Shown here one piece after another: positions 52,807 to 61,604 of a stretch of 64,000 nt of DNA. Source of the DNA: Achromobacter sp. RTa (GTDB taxonomy: Bacteria > Pseudomonadota > Gammaproteobacteria > Burkholderiales > Burkholderiaceae_B). The DNA is taken from assembly GCF_000757485.1 (NCBI RefSeq), contig NZ_JPYO01000041.1, positions 365,299 through 429,298 of the forward strand, read 5' to 3'. Below the pieces are notes generated by a model. The model made no database searches. It had not been told where the DNA came from and saw only the letters and a program-made list of their open reading frames with translations. The stretch's first letter is position 1. The number at the start of each line of letters is the position of its first letter. The position numbers and the translations under genes were made by a program.

Positions 52807-54873
52807 TCAGGCGGGTGTCATGCCGCTATGGCGCAGCAAGGCATCGATGCGCGGGGCGCGTCCGCGGGAGGCGGCGAAGGATTCGGCCGCGGGGCGCGAA
52901 CCGCCCACCGCCAGCACCTCGCGGCGAAAGCGCGCGCCCGTGGCCGGATCGAGGGTTCCCAGCGCGTTGCCGGCCTGCAGGGCCGCTGCCTCTTCGAAGG
53001 CTTCATAGGCATCGGCCGACAGCACTTCCGCCCACTTGTAGCTGTAATAGCCCGCGCCGTAGCCGCCCGCGAACAGGTGCGAGAAGGCGTGCGGCAGGCG
53101 GTGCCAGGCCGGCGGGAACAGCACGGCCACTTCCTTGCGCACTTCCTGCAGCAGCTCCAGCACCTCGCCGATGGAGGCGCCCTTGGCGCGGTCGTGCATC
53201 AGCATGTCGAACAGCGCGAACTCGATCTGGCGCACCGTCTGCATGCCGCTCTGGTAGTTGCGCGCGGCGACCAGGCGGTCGTAGAGCGCGCGCGGCAGCG
53301 GTTCGCCCGTGTCCACGTGGGCGGACAGCTTCTGCACCACGGCCCATTCCCAGCAGAAATTCTCCATGAACTGCGACGGCAGTTCGATGGCGTCCCATTC
53401 CACGCTGGCGAAGGCCGCGGCGCCCGGCTCGTCCACCTCGGACAGCAGCGCATGCAGGGCATGGCCGGTCTCGTGGAACAGCGTGATGACGTCGTCGTGG
53501 GTCAGGACGGCGGCGCGGTCGCCGTTGGGGCGCGAGAAGTTGCAGGTGAGGTAGGCGATGGGCGTCTGCACCTGGCCGCCTACGACGCGGCGCGTGCGTT
53601 CGCTGTCGACCCAGGCGCCGCTTTGCTTGCCGGAGCGGGCGTACAGGTCCAGGTAGAGGTAGCCGATGAGCTTGCCGTCGGGGCTTTCCACGCGCACGCC
53701 GCGCACGTCGCCGTGCCACGACGACACGGGCGTTTCCGCCAGGCGCACGTCGAACAGGGTCTCGATGACTTCGAACAGGCCCGCCAGCACCCGCGGTTCG
53801 GTGAAATACTGCTTCACTTCGTCCTCGGAATAGGCGTAGCGCGACTCGCGCAGGCGCTCCGAGGCGTAGGGCACGTCCCAGGGCTGCAGTTCGTCCAGGC
53901 CGAGCTCGGCAGCGGCATAGGCCTTCAATTCGGCCAGGTCGCGCTGGGCGTAGGGCTTGGCGCGCGCGGCCAGGTCGCGCAGGAAAACAGTGACTTCCTG
54001 CGCATCGCGGGCCATGCGGGTCTGCAGGCGCAAGGCCGCGAAGGTGCCCAGGCCAAGCAGGCCGGACTCTTCGGCGCGCAGCGCCAGCAGTTCTTCGATC
54101 AGGGGGGAGTTGTCGAATTTGGCGTCGCCCTGTTCGGAGGCCACCGTGCCATAGCCGCGATACAGCGCCTCGCGCAGCGCGCGATCCTGGGAGTACTGCA
54201 TGACGGGCAGGTAGCAGGGCATCTTCAGCGTGAGCTTCCAGCCCGGTTTGCCGTCTTCCTCGGCGGCGGCGCGGGCGGCCGCCCGCACGTCGGCGGGGAT
54301 GCCGGCCAGGCGGGCCTCGTCCTCGACCAGCAGCGACCAGGCGTCGATCGAATCCAGCACGTTTTCGGAGAATTTCTGCGAAGCCTGGGCCTCGCGGTCG
54401 GAAATGGCGGCATAGCGCTCGCGGTCGGCGCCTTGCAGTTCAACGCCGCTCAGGCGGAAATCACGCAGGGCCATTTCCACGATGCGGCGGCGCACCGGCG
54501 TCCAGGAAGCGAAATCCGGGGAGGCGGCCAGGCGCTGGTACTGCTTGTACAGGCCTTCGTGCAGGCCGACCCAGGTGGAGAATTCGGTCACCAGGGGCAG
54601 GGCGGCGTTGTACGCCTCGCGCAGCTCCGGAGTGTTGACCACGGCATTCAGGTGGCCGGCCACCGACCAGGCGCGCCACAGGCGTTCCGAAGCGGTATCC
54701 AGCGGTTCCACCACGGCTTCCCACGTGGGCGCGAGCTTGGAATCGGCCGCGGCGTCGACGGCCTGGCGGGCGACGCCCAGCAGCTCCTCGACGGCGGGCA
54801 CGATGTGCGCGGGTTTGACGGCCGCGTAATCGACCAGATCGGAAACGGGAGCAAGCAGGGGATTTTGAGACAT
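52807..54873 (-). CDS. prlC: M3-family oligopeptidase A
   Basis: A 688-residue zinc metallopeptidase of the M3 (thimet) family that degrades short peptides and cleaved signal peptides in the cytoplasm. The zinc site HETGH is at residues 467-471, inside LFHETGHALHALL, and PSQFMENFCWEW follows with the third ligand region further on. Length and motifs match PrlC/OpdA. I chose the ATG at 54873 (NPLLAPVSDLVDY start); the open frame upstream only translates repeat DNA. Confidence 0.94.
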   Translation of the reverse strand: MSQNPLLAPVSDLVDYAAVKPAHIVPAVEELLGVARQAVDAAADSKLAPTWEAVVEPLDTASERLWRAWSVAGHLNAVVNTPELREAYNAALPLVTEFSTWVGLHEGLYKQYQRLAASPDFASWTPVRRRIVEMALRDFRLSGVELQGADRERYAAISDREAQASQKFSENVLDSIDAWSLLVEDEARLAGIPADVRAAARAAAEEDGKPGWKLTLKMPCYLPVMQYSQDRALREALYRGYGTVASEQGDAKFDNSPLIEELLALRAEESGLLGLGTFAALRLQTRMARDAQEVTVFLRDLAARAKPYAQRDLAELKAYAAAELGLDELQPWDVPYASERLRESRYAYSEDEVKQYFTEPRVLAGLFEVIETLFDVRLAETPVSSWHGDVRGVRVESPDGKLIGYLYLDLYARSGKQSGAWVDSERTRRVVGGQVQTPIAYLTCNFSRPNGDRAAVLTHDDVITLFHETGHALHALLSEVDEPGAAAFASVEWDAIELPSQFMENFCWEWAVVQKLSAHVDTGEPLPRALYDRLVAARNYQSGMQTVRQIEFALFDMLMHDRAKGASIGEVLELLQEVRKEVAVLFPPAWHRLPHAFSHLFAGGYGAGYYSYKWAEVLSADAYEAFEEAAALQAGNALGTLDPATGARFRREVLAVGGSRPAAESFAASRGRAPRIDALLRHSGMTPA

Positions 54874-54970
54874 GGCGGTACCGGCAGGAATGATGGCGGG
54901 CAATGGATAAGAATCAGGTAGGGGCAAAATACCCGAATGCAAGGTCGACGGCATAAGCGCCTGGCGCCTT

Positions 54971-55211
54971 GGCGATGCAGATGTCTGGCGCCTGGGCGAT
55001 GCAGGTGCCAGATACCCCGGCGATGTAAGTATCTGACACCCCGGCGATGCAAGTGTCTGACACCCCGGCGATGCAAGTGTCTGACACCTCGGCGATGCAA
55101 GTGTCTGACACCCTTACGGAATGACCGTCAAGCTGTAGGAAGCGCCCCGGGGTGTCAGACACCCGGGAACGCCTCAACAATGCGACGATCGTCTCCTCGG
55201 GTGTCTGACAC
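54971..55211. repeat. 24-base tandem array and GTGTC(A/T)GACAC palindromes
   Basis: The 363-base gap 54874-55236 between prlC and folD carries no supported gene. From 54971 to 55114 there are six units with an exact 24-base period (54971, 54995, 55019, 55043, 55067, 55091). Each starts GGCGATG and, in the last three, contains a perfect palindrome (55053, 55077, 55101). The first three are degenerate. Two more palindromes follow at 55152 and 55201. There are no spacers between units, so this is not a CRISPR array. Confidence 0.93.
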
Positions 55212-55236
55212 AAGCGCCAGGCGCGAAAAGGCGGCT

Positions 55237-56091
55237 TCAGGAAGCGGCGGCCCGTTCCGCCGCTTCGACGGTGTTGACCAGCAGCATGGCGATGGTCATG
55301 GGGCCCACGCCGCCCGGGACGGGCGTGATGGCGCCGGCCACTTCCTTGGCGGAGGCGAAGTCCACGTCGCCGCAGAGCTTGCCGTCCGCGCCGCGGTTGA
55401 TGCCCACGTCGATGACGACGGCGCCGGGCTTGATCATCGAGCCGTCGATCATGCCGGGCTTGCCGGTGGCGACCACCAGCACGTCGGCGCGGCGGGTCTG
55501 CGCCGCCAGGTCGCGCGTCTTGGAATTGCAGATGGTGATGGTGGCGCCCGCCTGCAGCAGCAGCATCGCCATGGGCTTGCCGACGATGTTGCTGGCGCCC
55601 ACGATCACGGCTTCGGCGCCACGCAGCGCCACGCCTTCCGATTCCAGCATCTTCATCACGCCGTAGGGCGTGCAGGGGCGGAACAGGGGCTGGCCGGTCA
55701 TGAGCAGGCCGGCGTTGCTGATGTGGAAGCCGTCCACGTCCTTCTCGGCCGCGATGGCTTCGATGACCTTGTGGGAGTCCATGTGCTTGGGCAGCGGTAG
55801 TTGCACCAGGATGCCGTGGATGGACGGATCCCGGTTCAGCTCGCCGATGCGGGCCAGCAGGTCGGCCTCGGTCATGTCGGCGGGGTACTGCTCCTTCACG
55901 GAGTGCAGGCCGGCCTTTTCGCAGGCGGCGACCTTGTTGCGTACGTAAACCTGGGAGGCGGGGTCTTCGCCCACCAGCACCACGGCCAGGCCGGGGCGGG
56001 TTCCCTTGGCGGCCAGGGCGGAAACGCGCTGGGCGACTTCTTCGCGTATGCGCTGCGACAGGGCGGCGCCGTCAATGATTCTTGCGGTCAT
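55237..56091 (-). CDS. folD: Methylenetetrahydrofolate dehydrogenase/cyclohydrolase
   Basis: A 284-residue bifunctional enzyme of one-carbon metabolism that interconverts methylene-, methenyl- and formyl-tetrahydrofolate. [14 protein letters not shown] carries the catalytic Tyr and Lys, [12 protein letters not shown] and [11 protein letters not shown] are the substrate motifs, and [18 protein letters not shown] sequence ([15 protein letters not shown]) binds [18 protein letters not shown] is near the end. I chose the ATG at 56091. It follows the response-regulator gene by 55 bases on the same strand. Confidence 0.97.
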   Translation of the reverse strand: MTARIIDGAALSQRIREEVAQRVSALAAKGTRPGLAVVLVGEDPASQVYVRNKVAACEKAGLHSVKEQYPADMTEADLLARIGELNRDPSIHGILVQLPLPKHMDSHKVIEAIAAEKDVDGFHISNAGLLMTGQPLFRPCTPYGVMKMLESEGVALRGAEAVIVGASNIVGKPMAMLLLQAGATITICNSKTRDLAAQTRRADVLVVATGKPGMIDGSMIKPGAVVIDVGINRGADGKLCGDVDFASAKEVAGAITPVPGGVGPMTIAMLLVNTVEAAERAAAS

Positions 56092-56146
56092 GCGGAAACC
56101 TCCGCGCTGCGCGCTTCGGTATTCGCCTTGGGATCGGCCCGGCGGC

Positions 56147-56773
56147 TCATGCATGCGCCTCCGGCTTGGCCAGGGCCACTTTCATCAAATCTGCAACGGT
56201 GGTCACTTCGAGTTTTTCCATGATATTGGCGCGGTGCGCCTCGACGGTCTTGATGCTGATGCCCAGGTCGTCGGCGATCTGCTTGTTCAAGCGGCCGGCG
56301 ACGATGCGCTCCAGCACTTGCTGCTCGCGCGCGGTCAGGCGCGCCAGCATGGCTTCGTGGTCTTTCTGGGCCTGGTGCTTGCTGACGCGCTGCGTCGCCT
56401 GCTCCAGCATGCGCGCCACGATTTCGCGCAGGTCCGATTCATTGAACGGCTTTTCCAGGAAGTCGACCGCGCCCTTCTTCATGGTCGACACGGCCATGGG
56501 CACGTCGCCGTGGCCGGTGATGAACACGATGGGCAACGGGGCATTGCGGGCGATCAGCTGTTCCTGCAGTTCCAGGCCGCTCATGCCGGGCATGCGCACG
56601 TCGGCGATCAGCACGCCGACCTGGCTGGCGTCGTAGTCTTCCAGGAAGGATTCGCCGCTGGCATAGGCGCGCACGCGGTAGCCGTTGGCTTCCAATAGCC
56701 AGCGCAGCGAATCGCGTACCGCTTCGTCGTCGTCAACAATGAATACCGTGCTCGACAGGTGGGGCGTGTTCAT
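56147..56773 (-). CDS. FixJ-like response regulator
   Basis: A 208-residue two-component regulator with an N-terminal receiver domain (phosphoacceptor Asp58 in LIADVRMPG; acidic pocket DDDE at 14-17) and a C-terminal LuxR-type HTH ([25 protein letters not shown] region). The lengths and domain order are those of FixJ/TtrR. It overlaps the histidine kinase gene by 4 bases, so they form a pair. The divergent neighbour is aceE. Confidence 0.94.
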   Translation of the reverse strand: MNTPHLSSTVFIVDDDEAVRDSLRWLLEANGYRVRAYASGESFLEDYDASQVGVLIADVRMPGMSGLELQEQLIARNAPLPIVFITGHGDVPMAVSTMKKGAVDFLEKPFNESDLREIVARMLEQATQRVSKHQAQKDHEAMLARLTAREQQVLERIVAGRLNKQIADDLGISIKTVEAHRANIMEKLEVTTVADLMKVALAKPEAHA

Positions 56774-58524
56774 GCGTGCAACTCCTCTGACTGATCGTTC
56801 TGGGCCTGCGTCTGGGTCGCAGCGCAGGGCAGGGTAAAGCGAAAGATGGTACCGCCGGCGGGGTTGGGGTCTGCCCACAGGCGGCCGTGGTGCGATTCAA
56901 TAATGGTACGGCAGATATTCAGCCCCATGCCCAGGCCCTGGGTCTTGGTGCTGAAGAAGGGTTCGAACAGGCGCTCGGGCTCGGCCAGGCCATGGCCGCG
57001 GTCGACCACGGCCACCTCGATGTGCTGGTCGTGCAGGATCACCGCGACCTTGAGCTCGTCGGACTCGCTCTTTTCCATCGCCTCCAGCCCGTTCTTGAGC
57101 AGGTTCAGCAGCACCTGCTCGATCAGGATGGGGTCGGCCAGCACGTCGGGGGCGTTCGAGGGCACGAAGCTGTCGATGCGGATGCGGCGCTTGCGCGCGT
57201 CGATCTCGGCGAAGCCGATGGCGTTGTCCACGATGCGGCCGATCGCCACCCGTTGGCGGCGCGGTTCGCTGCGCTTCACGAATTCGCGGATGCGGCTGAT
57301 GATCTTGCCCGCGCGCTCGGCCTGCGACGCGGCCTTTTCCAGGGCGGGCAGCAGCATGTTGGGGCTGGTGTGGCCGGCCTTGACCAGGGCCACGGCGCCC
57401 ATGCTGTAGTTGGCGATGGCGGTGAGCGGCTGGTTCAGTTCGTGCGCCAGCGACGAGGCCATTTCGCCCATCGTGGTGAGGCGGCTGGTGAGCTGGATCT
57501 TTTCCTGCTGCACGCGGGAGGCCTCTTCGTGGACCCGGCGTTCGGTGATGTCGCGCGCCACCTGCATGCGCACGCGGCGGCCGTCGGTCCAGGCCAGCAT
57601 GCGGTGGTGCACTTCGAACCAGCGCTGCACGGAGGGCGCGAAGACCTCCACGGATTCGTCGGTGAAGCGGCCGCGGCGGCCGGCCAGCAGCTCGTCGTGG
57701 CCGCCCGTCTGCGCGCCGAACACGCGCCGGTAAGTGCGGTTGGCGAACAGCAGTTCGAGGCCGTCGTGGGTGTCGGCGGTAACCGAAATGGCGTCGTCCA
57801 GGCCTTCCAGCACCGTCATGAAACGCTCGTGCGCGGCGGTCAGGGCCTCGCGGATGCGCTTGGGCTCGGTGATGTCGGTCATGGACGTCATCCAGCCGAT
57901 CTGGTTGCCGTTGGGGTCCAGCAGGGGCGACACGTACATGCGCGCCGTGAAGCGCGAGCCGTCGCGGCGCTGCGCTTCGACTTCCAGGCCGCTGCTGGGC
58001 GTCTTGCCCGACATCAGCACGTCCAGCGTGTGCTGGTGCTGCTCGTGGCGGCCCGGCACCCAGTAGGGGAAGGGGGGGCTGCGGCCGATCAGGTCGGCCT
58101 CGTTCCAGCCGATCATGCGGCAGAACGCCGGATTCACATAGGCGATGCGGCCTTCCATGTCGAGCACGCGCATGCCGGTGGACATGGAGTTTTCCATGGC
58201 CCGGCGAAAACCGGTCTCGGCGATCAGGGCGGCCTCGGCGGACGAGCGGAAGCGGGTGTACCGCCACAGCATCAGCAGGCTGATGACGATCACGCAGGAC
58301 AGCGCCAGCACAACCCAGATAAGGCGCTGCTGGCGCATTTCCTGGTCGATCGTGACGAACATGACGCTGTCGTCGTGGATGCGCTGCAACCAGAAGAACA
58401 CCGCCATCACACAGATATAGAGGATCAGCACCATCGCTGGCGTAACCCAGTACACGCCTCGCCGGCGAGTGCGGGCGTGGTCGTGGAACGGCGTAGGAAT
58501 ATTTGACTTGGGCGCGCTGGACAT
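56770..58524 (-). CDS. PAS-domain sensor histidine kinase, FixL-like
   Basis: A 584-residue membrane kinase: two hydrophobic segments (about residues 27-46 and 70-88) enclosing a short periplasmic loop, PAS domains at about 105-230 and 240-350, the phosphoacceptor His361 in SSLAHELNQPLTAI, and the ATPase domain with NLLKNGLEAM, DRGHGL and GLGMGLNICRTII. It closely follows the FixL/DctB group in its H-box, but has no heme-binding PAS His that I can recognise. I chose the ATG at 58524; another in frame at 58551 would add 9 residues. Confidence 0.9.
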   Translation of the reverse strand: MSSAPKSNIPTPFHDHARTRRRGVYWVTPAMVLILYICVMAVFFWLQRIHDDSVMFVTIDQEMRQQRLIWVVLALSCVIVISLLMLWRYTRFRSSAEAALIAETGFRRAMENSMSTGMRVLDMEGRIAYVNPAFCRMIGWNEADLIGRSPPFPYWVPGRHEQHQHTLDVLMSGKTPSSGLEVEAQRRDGSRFTARMYVSPLLDPNGNQIGWMTSMTDITEPKRIREALTAAHERFMTVLEGLDDAISVTADTHDGLELLFANRTYRRVFGAQTGGHDELLAGRRGRFTDESVEVFAPSVQRWFEVHHRMLAWTDGRRVRMQVARDITERRVHEEASRVQQEKIQLTSRLTTMGEMASSLAHELNQPLTAIANYSMGAVALVKAGHTSPNMLLPALEKAASQAERAGKIISRIREFVKRSEPRRQRVAIGRIVDNAIGFAEIDARKRRIRIDSFVPSNAPDVLADPILIEQVLLNLLKNGLEAMEKSESDELKVAVILHDQHIEVAVVDRGHGLAEPERLFEPFFSTKTQGLGMGLNICRTIIESHHGRLWADPNPAGGTIFRFTLPCAATQTQAQNDQSEELHA

Positions 58525-58701
58525 GGAATTCGGGCCGGATAGACCGCGCATTTTAGTGCGTGTTGGGGGGGAATTGCCGGGAATCGGCACCTCCTTTTAG
58601 AGGGGCCCTCCAAAAGTATTAGAAAAGGATGGGCGTTGTGCGTTCAGCTTTCGGTCAATTTTTCGTATTATGAAATGCCGTACCGCAACATGAAATTTTC
58701 C

Positions 58702-58730
58702 TTGCGACCGGTTACTCTTCTTTCTTAGAA
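58702..58730 (+). promoter_or_regulatory. Candidate sigma-70 promoter of aceE
   Basis: TTGCGA at 58702-58707 and TTAGAA at 58725-58730 are separated by 17 bases and lie in an AT-rich stretch 154 bases upstream of aceE. This leaves a leader of about 145 bases containing the dyad at 58787-58821. It is a match by eye only. Confidence 0.4.
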
Positions 58731-58786
58731 TGCCGGCTGATAGGGAACCGACCCAAGCAGGTCTCTAGAACACCCCGACCCATGCA

Positions 58787-58821
58787 TGCATGGTAGCCCG
58801 GATGATCCCGGCTACCATGCA
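58787..58821. promoter_or_regulatory. Long dyad in the aceE leader
   Basis: TGCATGGTAGCC at 58787-58798 pairs with GGCTACCATGCA at 58810-58821, a perfect 12-base stem around 11 bases. It lies 62 bases before the aceE start codon and downstream of the candidate promoter, so it may be an operator for a pyruvate-sensing regulator or an RNA structure. The region 58525-58883 has no other feature that I can support. Confidence 0.5.
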
Positions 58822-58883
58822 GTGTCCGCGAGTAGATGAATAAGCGGGTGTGGTCACGAACGAAACCATACAGGAGACACACG

Positions 58884-61592
58884 ATGTCCTCTTTCGCCCA
58901 GGCTGGCGCCGTGCAGGCTGCCAACGACGAAGACACCCTTGAAACCCAGGAGTGGCTCGAAGCCCTGGCGGCAGTCCTTGACCGTGAAGGACCGCAGCGC
59001 GCCCACTATCTGCTCGAACGCCTGATCGATGAGGCGCGCCGCTCCGGCGCCCACATCCCGTTCTCGCCGAACACCGCCTACGTCAACACCATTCCCCCCG
59101 GCCTGGAGCCGGCGCACCCGGGCAACCTGGAGCTGGAAGCCCGCATCCGCTCGTACGTGCGCTGGAACGCCATGGCCATGGTGGTCAAGGCCAACAAGCA
59201 CAACCCGCCCGATGGCGGCGACCTGGGCGGCCACATCGCCTCTTTCGCCTCGCTGGCCACCATGATCGGCTGCGGCCAGAACCACTTCTGGCACGCGGAA
59301 GACGAAAGCCACGGCGGCGACCTGGTCTACTTCCAGGGCCACACCTCGCCGGGCATGTACGGCCGCGCCTATCTGGAAGGCCGTCTGACCGAAGACCAAC
59401 TGAACCATTTCCGCCAGGAAGTGGACGGCAAAGGCCTGTCCTCGTACCCGCACCCGAAGCTGATGCCGGATTTCTGGCAATTCCCGACGGTGTCGATGGG
59501 CCTGGGCCCGCTGATGGCGATCTACCAGGCGCGTTTCCTGAAGTACCTGCATGCCCGCGGCATCGCCGACACGAGCAAGCGCAAGGTCTGGGTATTCTGC
59601 GGCGACGGTGAAATGGACGAGCCGGAATCGCTGGGCGCTATCGCGCTCGCGGCCCGCGAGAAGCTGGACAACCTGATCTTCGTGATCAACTGCAACCTGC
59701 AGCGCCTGGACGGCCCGGTGCGCGGCAACGGCAAGATCATCCAGGAACTGGAAGGCGACTTCCGCGGCTCCGGCTGGAACGTGATCAAGCTGATCTGGGG
59801 CGGCTACTGGGATCCGCTGCTGGCGCACGACAAGGAAGGCATCCTGCGCCAGATCATGGAAGACACCGTGGACGGCGAGTACCAGGCGTACAAGGCCAAC
59901 GACGGCAAGTTCGTCCGCGAGCATTTCTTCGGCAAGCACCCTAAGCTGCTGGAAGCCGTGTCGCGCATGAGCGACGAAGACATCTGGCGCCTGAACCGCG
60001 GCGGCCATGACCCGCACAAGGTGTTCGCGGCGTTCGACGCGGCCACCAAGCACGAAGGCCAGCCCACCGTGATCCTGGCCAAGACCATCAAGGGCTATGG
60101 CATGGGCCACGTCGGCCAGGCCAAGAACCCGACCCACCAGCAGAAGAAGCTGGAGCTGGATTCCATCCGCGAATTCCGCGACCGTTTCGCGATCCCGATC
60201 CCGGACGACCAGCTGGCCGACCTGCCGTACTTCAAGCCGGCGGACGACTCCCCCGAAATGAAGTACCTGCACGAGCGCCGCGCCGCGCTGGGCGGCTATC
60301 TGCCGCATCGCCGCGCCAAGGCCGACGAGCAGCTCAAGGCCCCGGCGCTGGAAGCCTTCAAGGCCGTGCTGGAGCCCACCGCCGAAGGCCGTGAAATCTC
60401 CACCACCCAGGCCTTCGTGCGCATCCTGAACCAGATCCTGCGCGACAAGGAACTGGGTCCGCGCGTCGTGCCGATCCTGGCCGACGAATCGCGCACCTTC
60501 GGCATGGAAGGCCTGTTCCGCCAGATCGGCATCTACGCGCCGGAAGGCCAGAAGTACACGCCGGTCGACAAGGACCAGGTCATGTACTACAAGGAAGCGG
60601 CCGACGGCCAGCTCCTGCAGGAAGGCATCAACGAAGCGGGCGCCATGAGCTCGTGGATCGCGGCGGCCACGTCGTACTCCTCGAACAACCGCATCATGAT
60701 CCCGTTCTTCATCTACTACTCGATGTTCGGGTTCCAGCGCATCGGCGACCTGGCCTGGGCCGCCGGCGACATGCAGGCGCGCGGCTTTCTGCTGGGCGGC
60801 ACCGCCGGGCGCACGACGCTCAACGGCGAAGGCCTGCAGCACGAAGACGGCCACAGCCACATCCTGGCCTCGACGATCCCGAACTGCGTCTCGTACGACC
60901 CGACGTTCGGCCACGAGCTGGCCGTGATCGTCCAGCATGGCCTGAAGCGCATGGTGGAAGACCAGGAAAACGTCTACTACTACCTGACGGTGATGAACGA
61001 GAACTACCCGCAGCCCGGTCTGACCCAGGGCGACGAGGAAGGCATCATCAAGGGCATGTACAAGCTCAAGTCGCACGGCAAGGGCAAGAACCGCGTCCAG
61101 CTGATGGGTTCGGGCACCATCCTGCGCGAAGTCATGGCTGCCCAGGAACTGCTGGAAGCCGATTGGGGCGTGGCCTCGGACCTGTGGAGCGTCACCAGCT
61201 TCACCGAGCTGCGCCGCAACGGCCTGGACGCCGAGCGCCACAACATGCTGCACCCCGAAGAGAAGAAGCCGCAGGTGGCTTACGTCACGGAGCAGCTGGC
61301 CAAGACGGAAGGCCCGATCATCGCGTCGACCGACTACATGAAGCTGTTCGCCGATCAGATCCGTCCGTTCGTGCCCAAGGGCCGCGAATACAAGGTGCTG
61401 GGCACCGACGGTTTCGGCCGTTCGGACTTCCGTTCGAAGCTGCGCGAGCACTTCGAGGTGGACCGCCATTTCGTCGTGATCGCCGCGCTGCGCGCGCTGG
61501 CCGATGAGGGCAAGGTGCCTGCCGCCAAGGTGGCCGAGGCCATCAAGAAGTACGGCATCAACCCGAACAAAGCCAACCCGCAATACGCCTGA
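58884..61592 (+). CDS. aceE: Pyruvate dehydrogenase E1 component
   Basis: A 902-residue homodimeric E1 that decarboxylates pyruvate with thiamine diphosphate and passes the acetyl group to E2. The TPP-binding motif starts at about residue 240 as GDGEMDEPESLGAIALAARE and runs to INCNLQRLDGPVRGNGKII. The full set of blocks and the length match the single-chain E1 of proteobacteria. AGGAGA at 58872-58877 fixes the ATG at 58884. It is followed only 12 bases later by the E3 gene; the E2 gene expected between them is missing. Confidence 0.97.
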   Translation: MSSFAQAGAVQAANDEDTLETQEWLEALAAVLDREGPQRAHYLLERLIDEARRSGAHIPFSPNTAYVNTIPPGLEPAHPGNLELEARIRSYVRWNAMAMVVKANKHNPPDGGDLGGHIASFASLATMIGCGQNHFWHAEDESHGGDLVYFQGHTSPGMYGRAYLEGRLTEDQLNHFRQEVDGKGLSSYPHPKLMPDFWQFPTVSMGLGPLMAIYQARFLKYLHARGIADTSKRKVWVFCGDGEMDEPESLGAIALAAREKLDNLIFVINCNLQRLDGPVRGNGKIIQELEGDFRGSGWNVIKLIWGGYWDPLLAHDKEGILRQIMEDTVDGEYQAYKANDGKFVREHFFGKHPKLLEAVSRMSDEDIWRLNRGGHDPHKVFAAFDAATKHEGQPTVILAKTIKGYGMGHVGQAKNPTHQQKKLELDSIREFRDRFAIPIPDDQLADLPYFKPADDSPEMKYLHERRAALGGYLPHRRAKADEQLKAPALEAFKAVLEPTAEGREISTTQAFVRILNQILRDKELGPRVVPILADESRTFGMEGLFRQIGIYAPEGQKYTPVDKDQVMYYKEAADGQLLQEGINEAGAMSSWIAAATSYSSNNRIMIPFFIYYSMFGFQRIGDLAWAAGDMQARGFLLGGTAGRTTLNGEGLQHEDGHSHILASTIPNCVSYDPTFGHELAVIVQHGLKRMVEDQENVYYYLTVMNENYPQPGLTQGDEEGIIKGMYKLKSHGKGKNRVQLMGSGTILREVMAAQELLEADWGVASDLWSVTSFTELRRNGLDAERHNMLHPEEKKPQVAYVTEQLAKTEGPIIASTDYMKLFADQIRPFVPKGREYKVLGTDGFGRSDFRSKLREHFEVDRHFVVIAALRALADEGKVPAAKVAEAIKKYGINPNKANPQYA

Positions 61593-61604
61593 GGGTAAAG
61601 AGAC

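Noticed and set aside
54971..55114. CRISPR-like regular repeats
   Set aside because: Units are contiguous, 24 bases long and without unique spacers; no cas genes are present. It is a plain tandem array.
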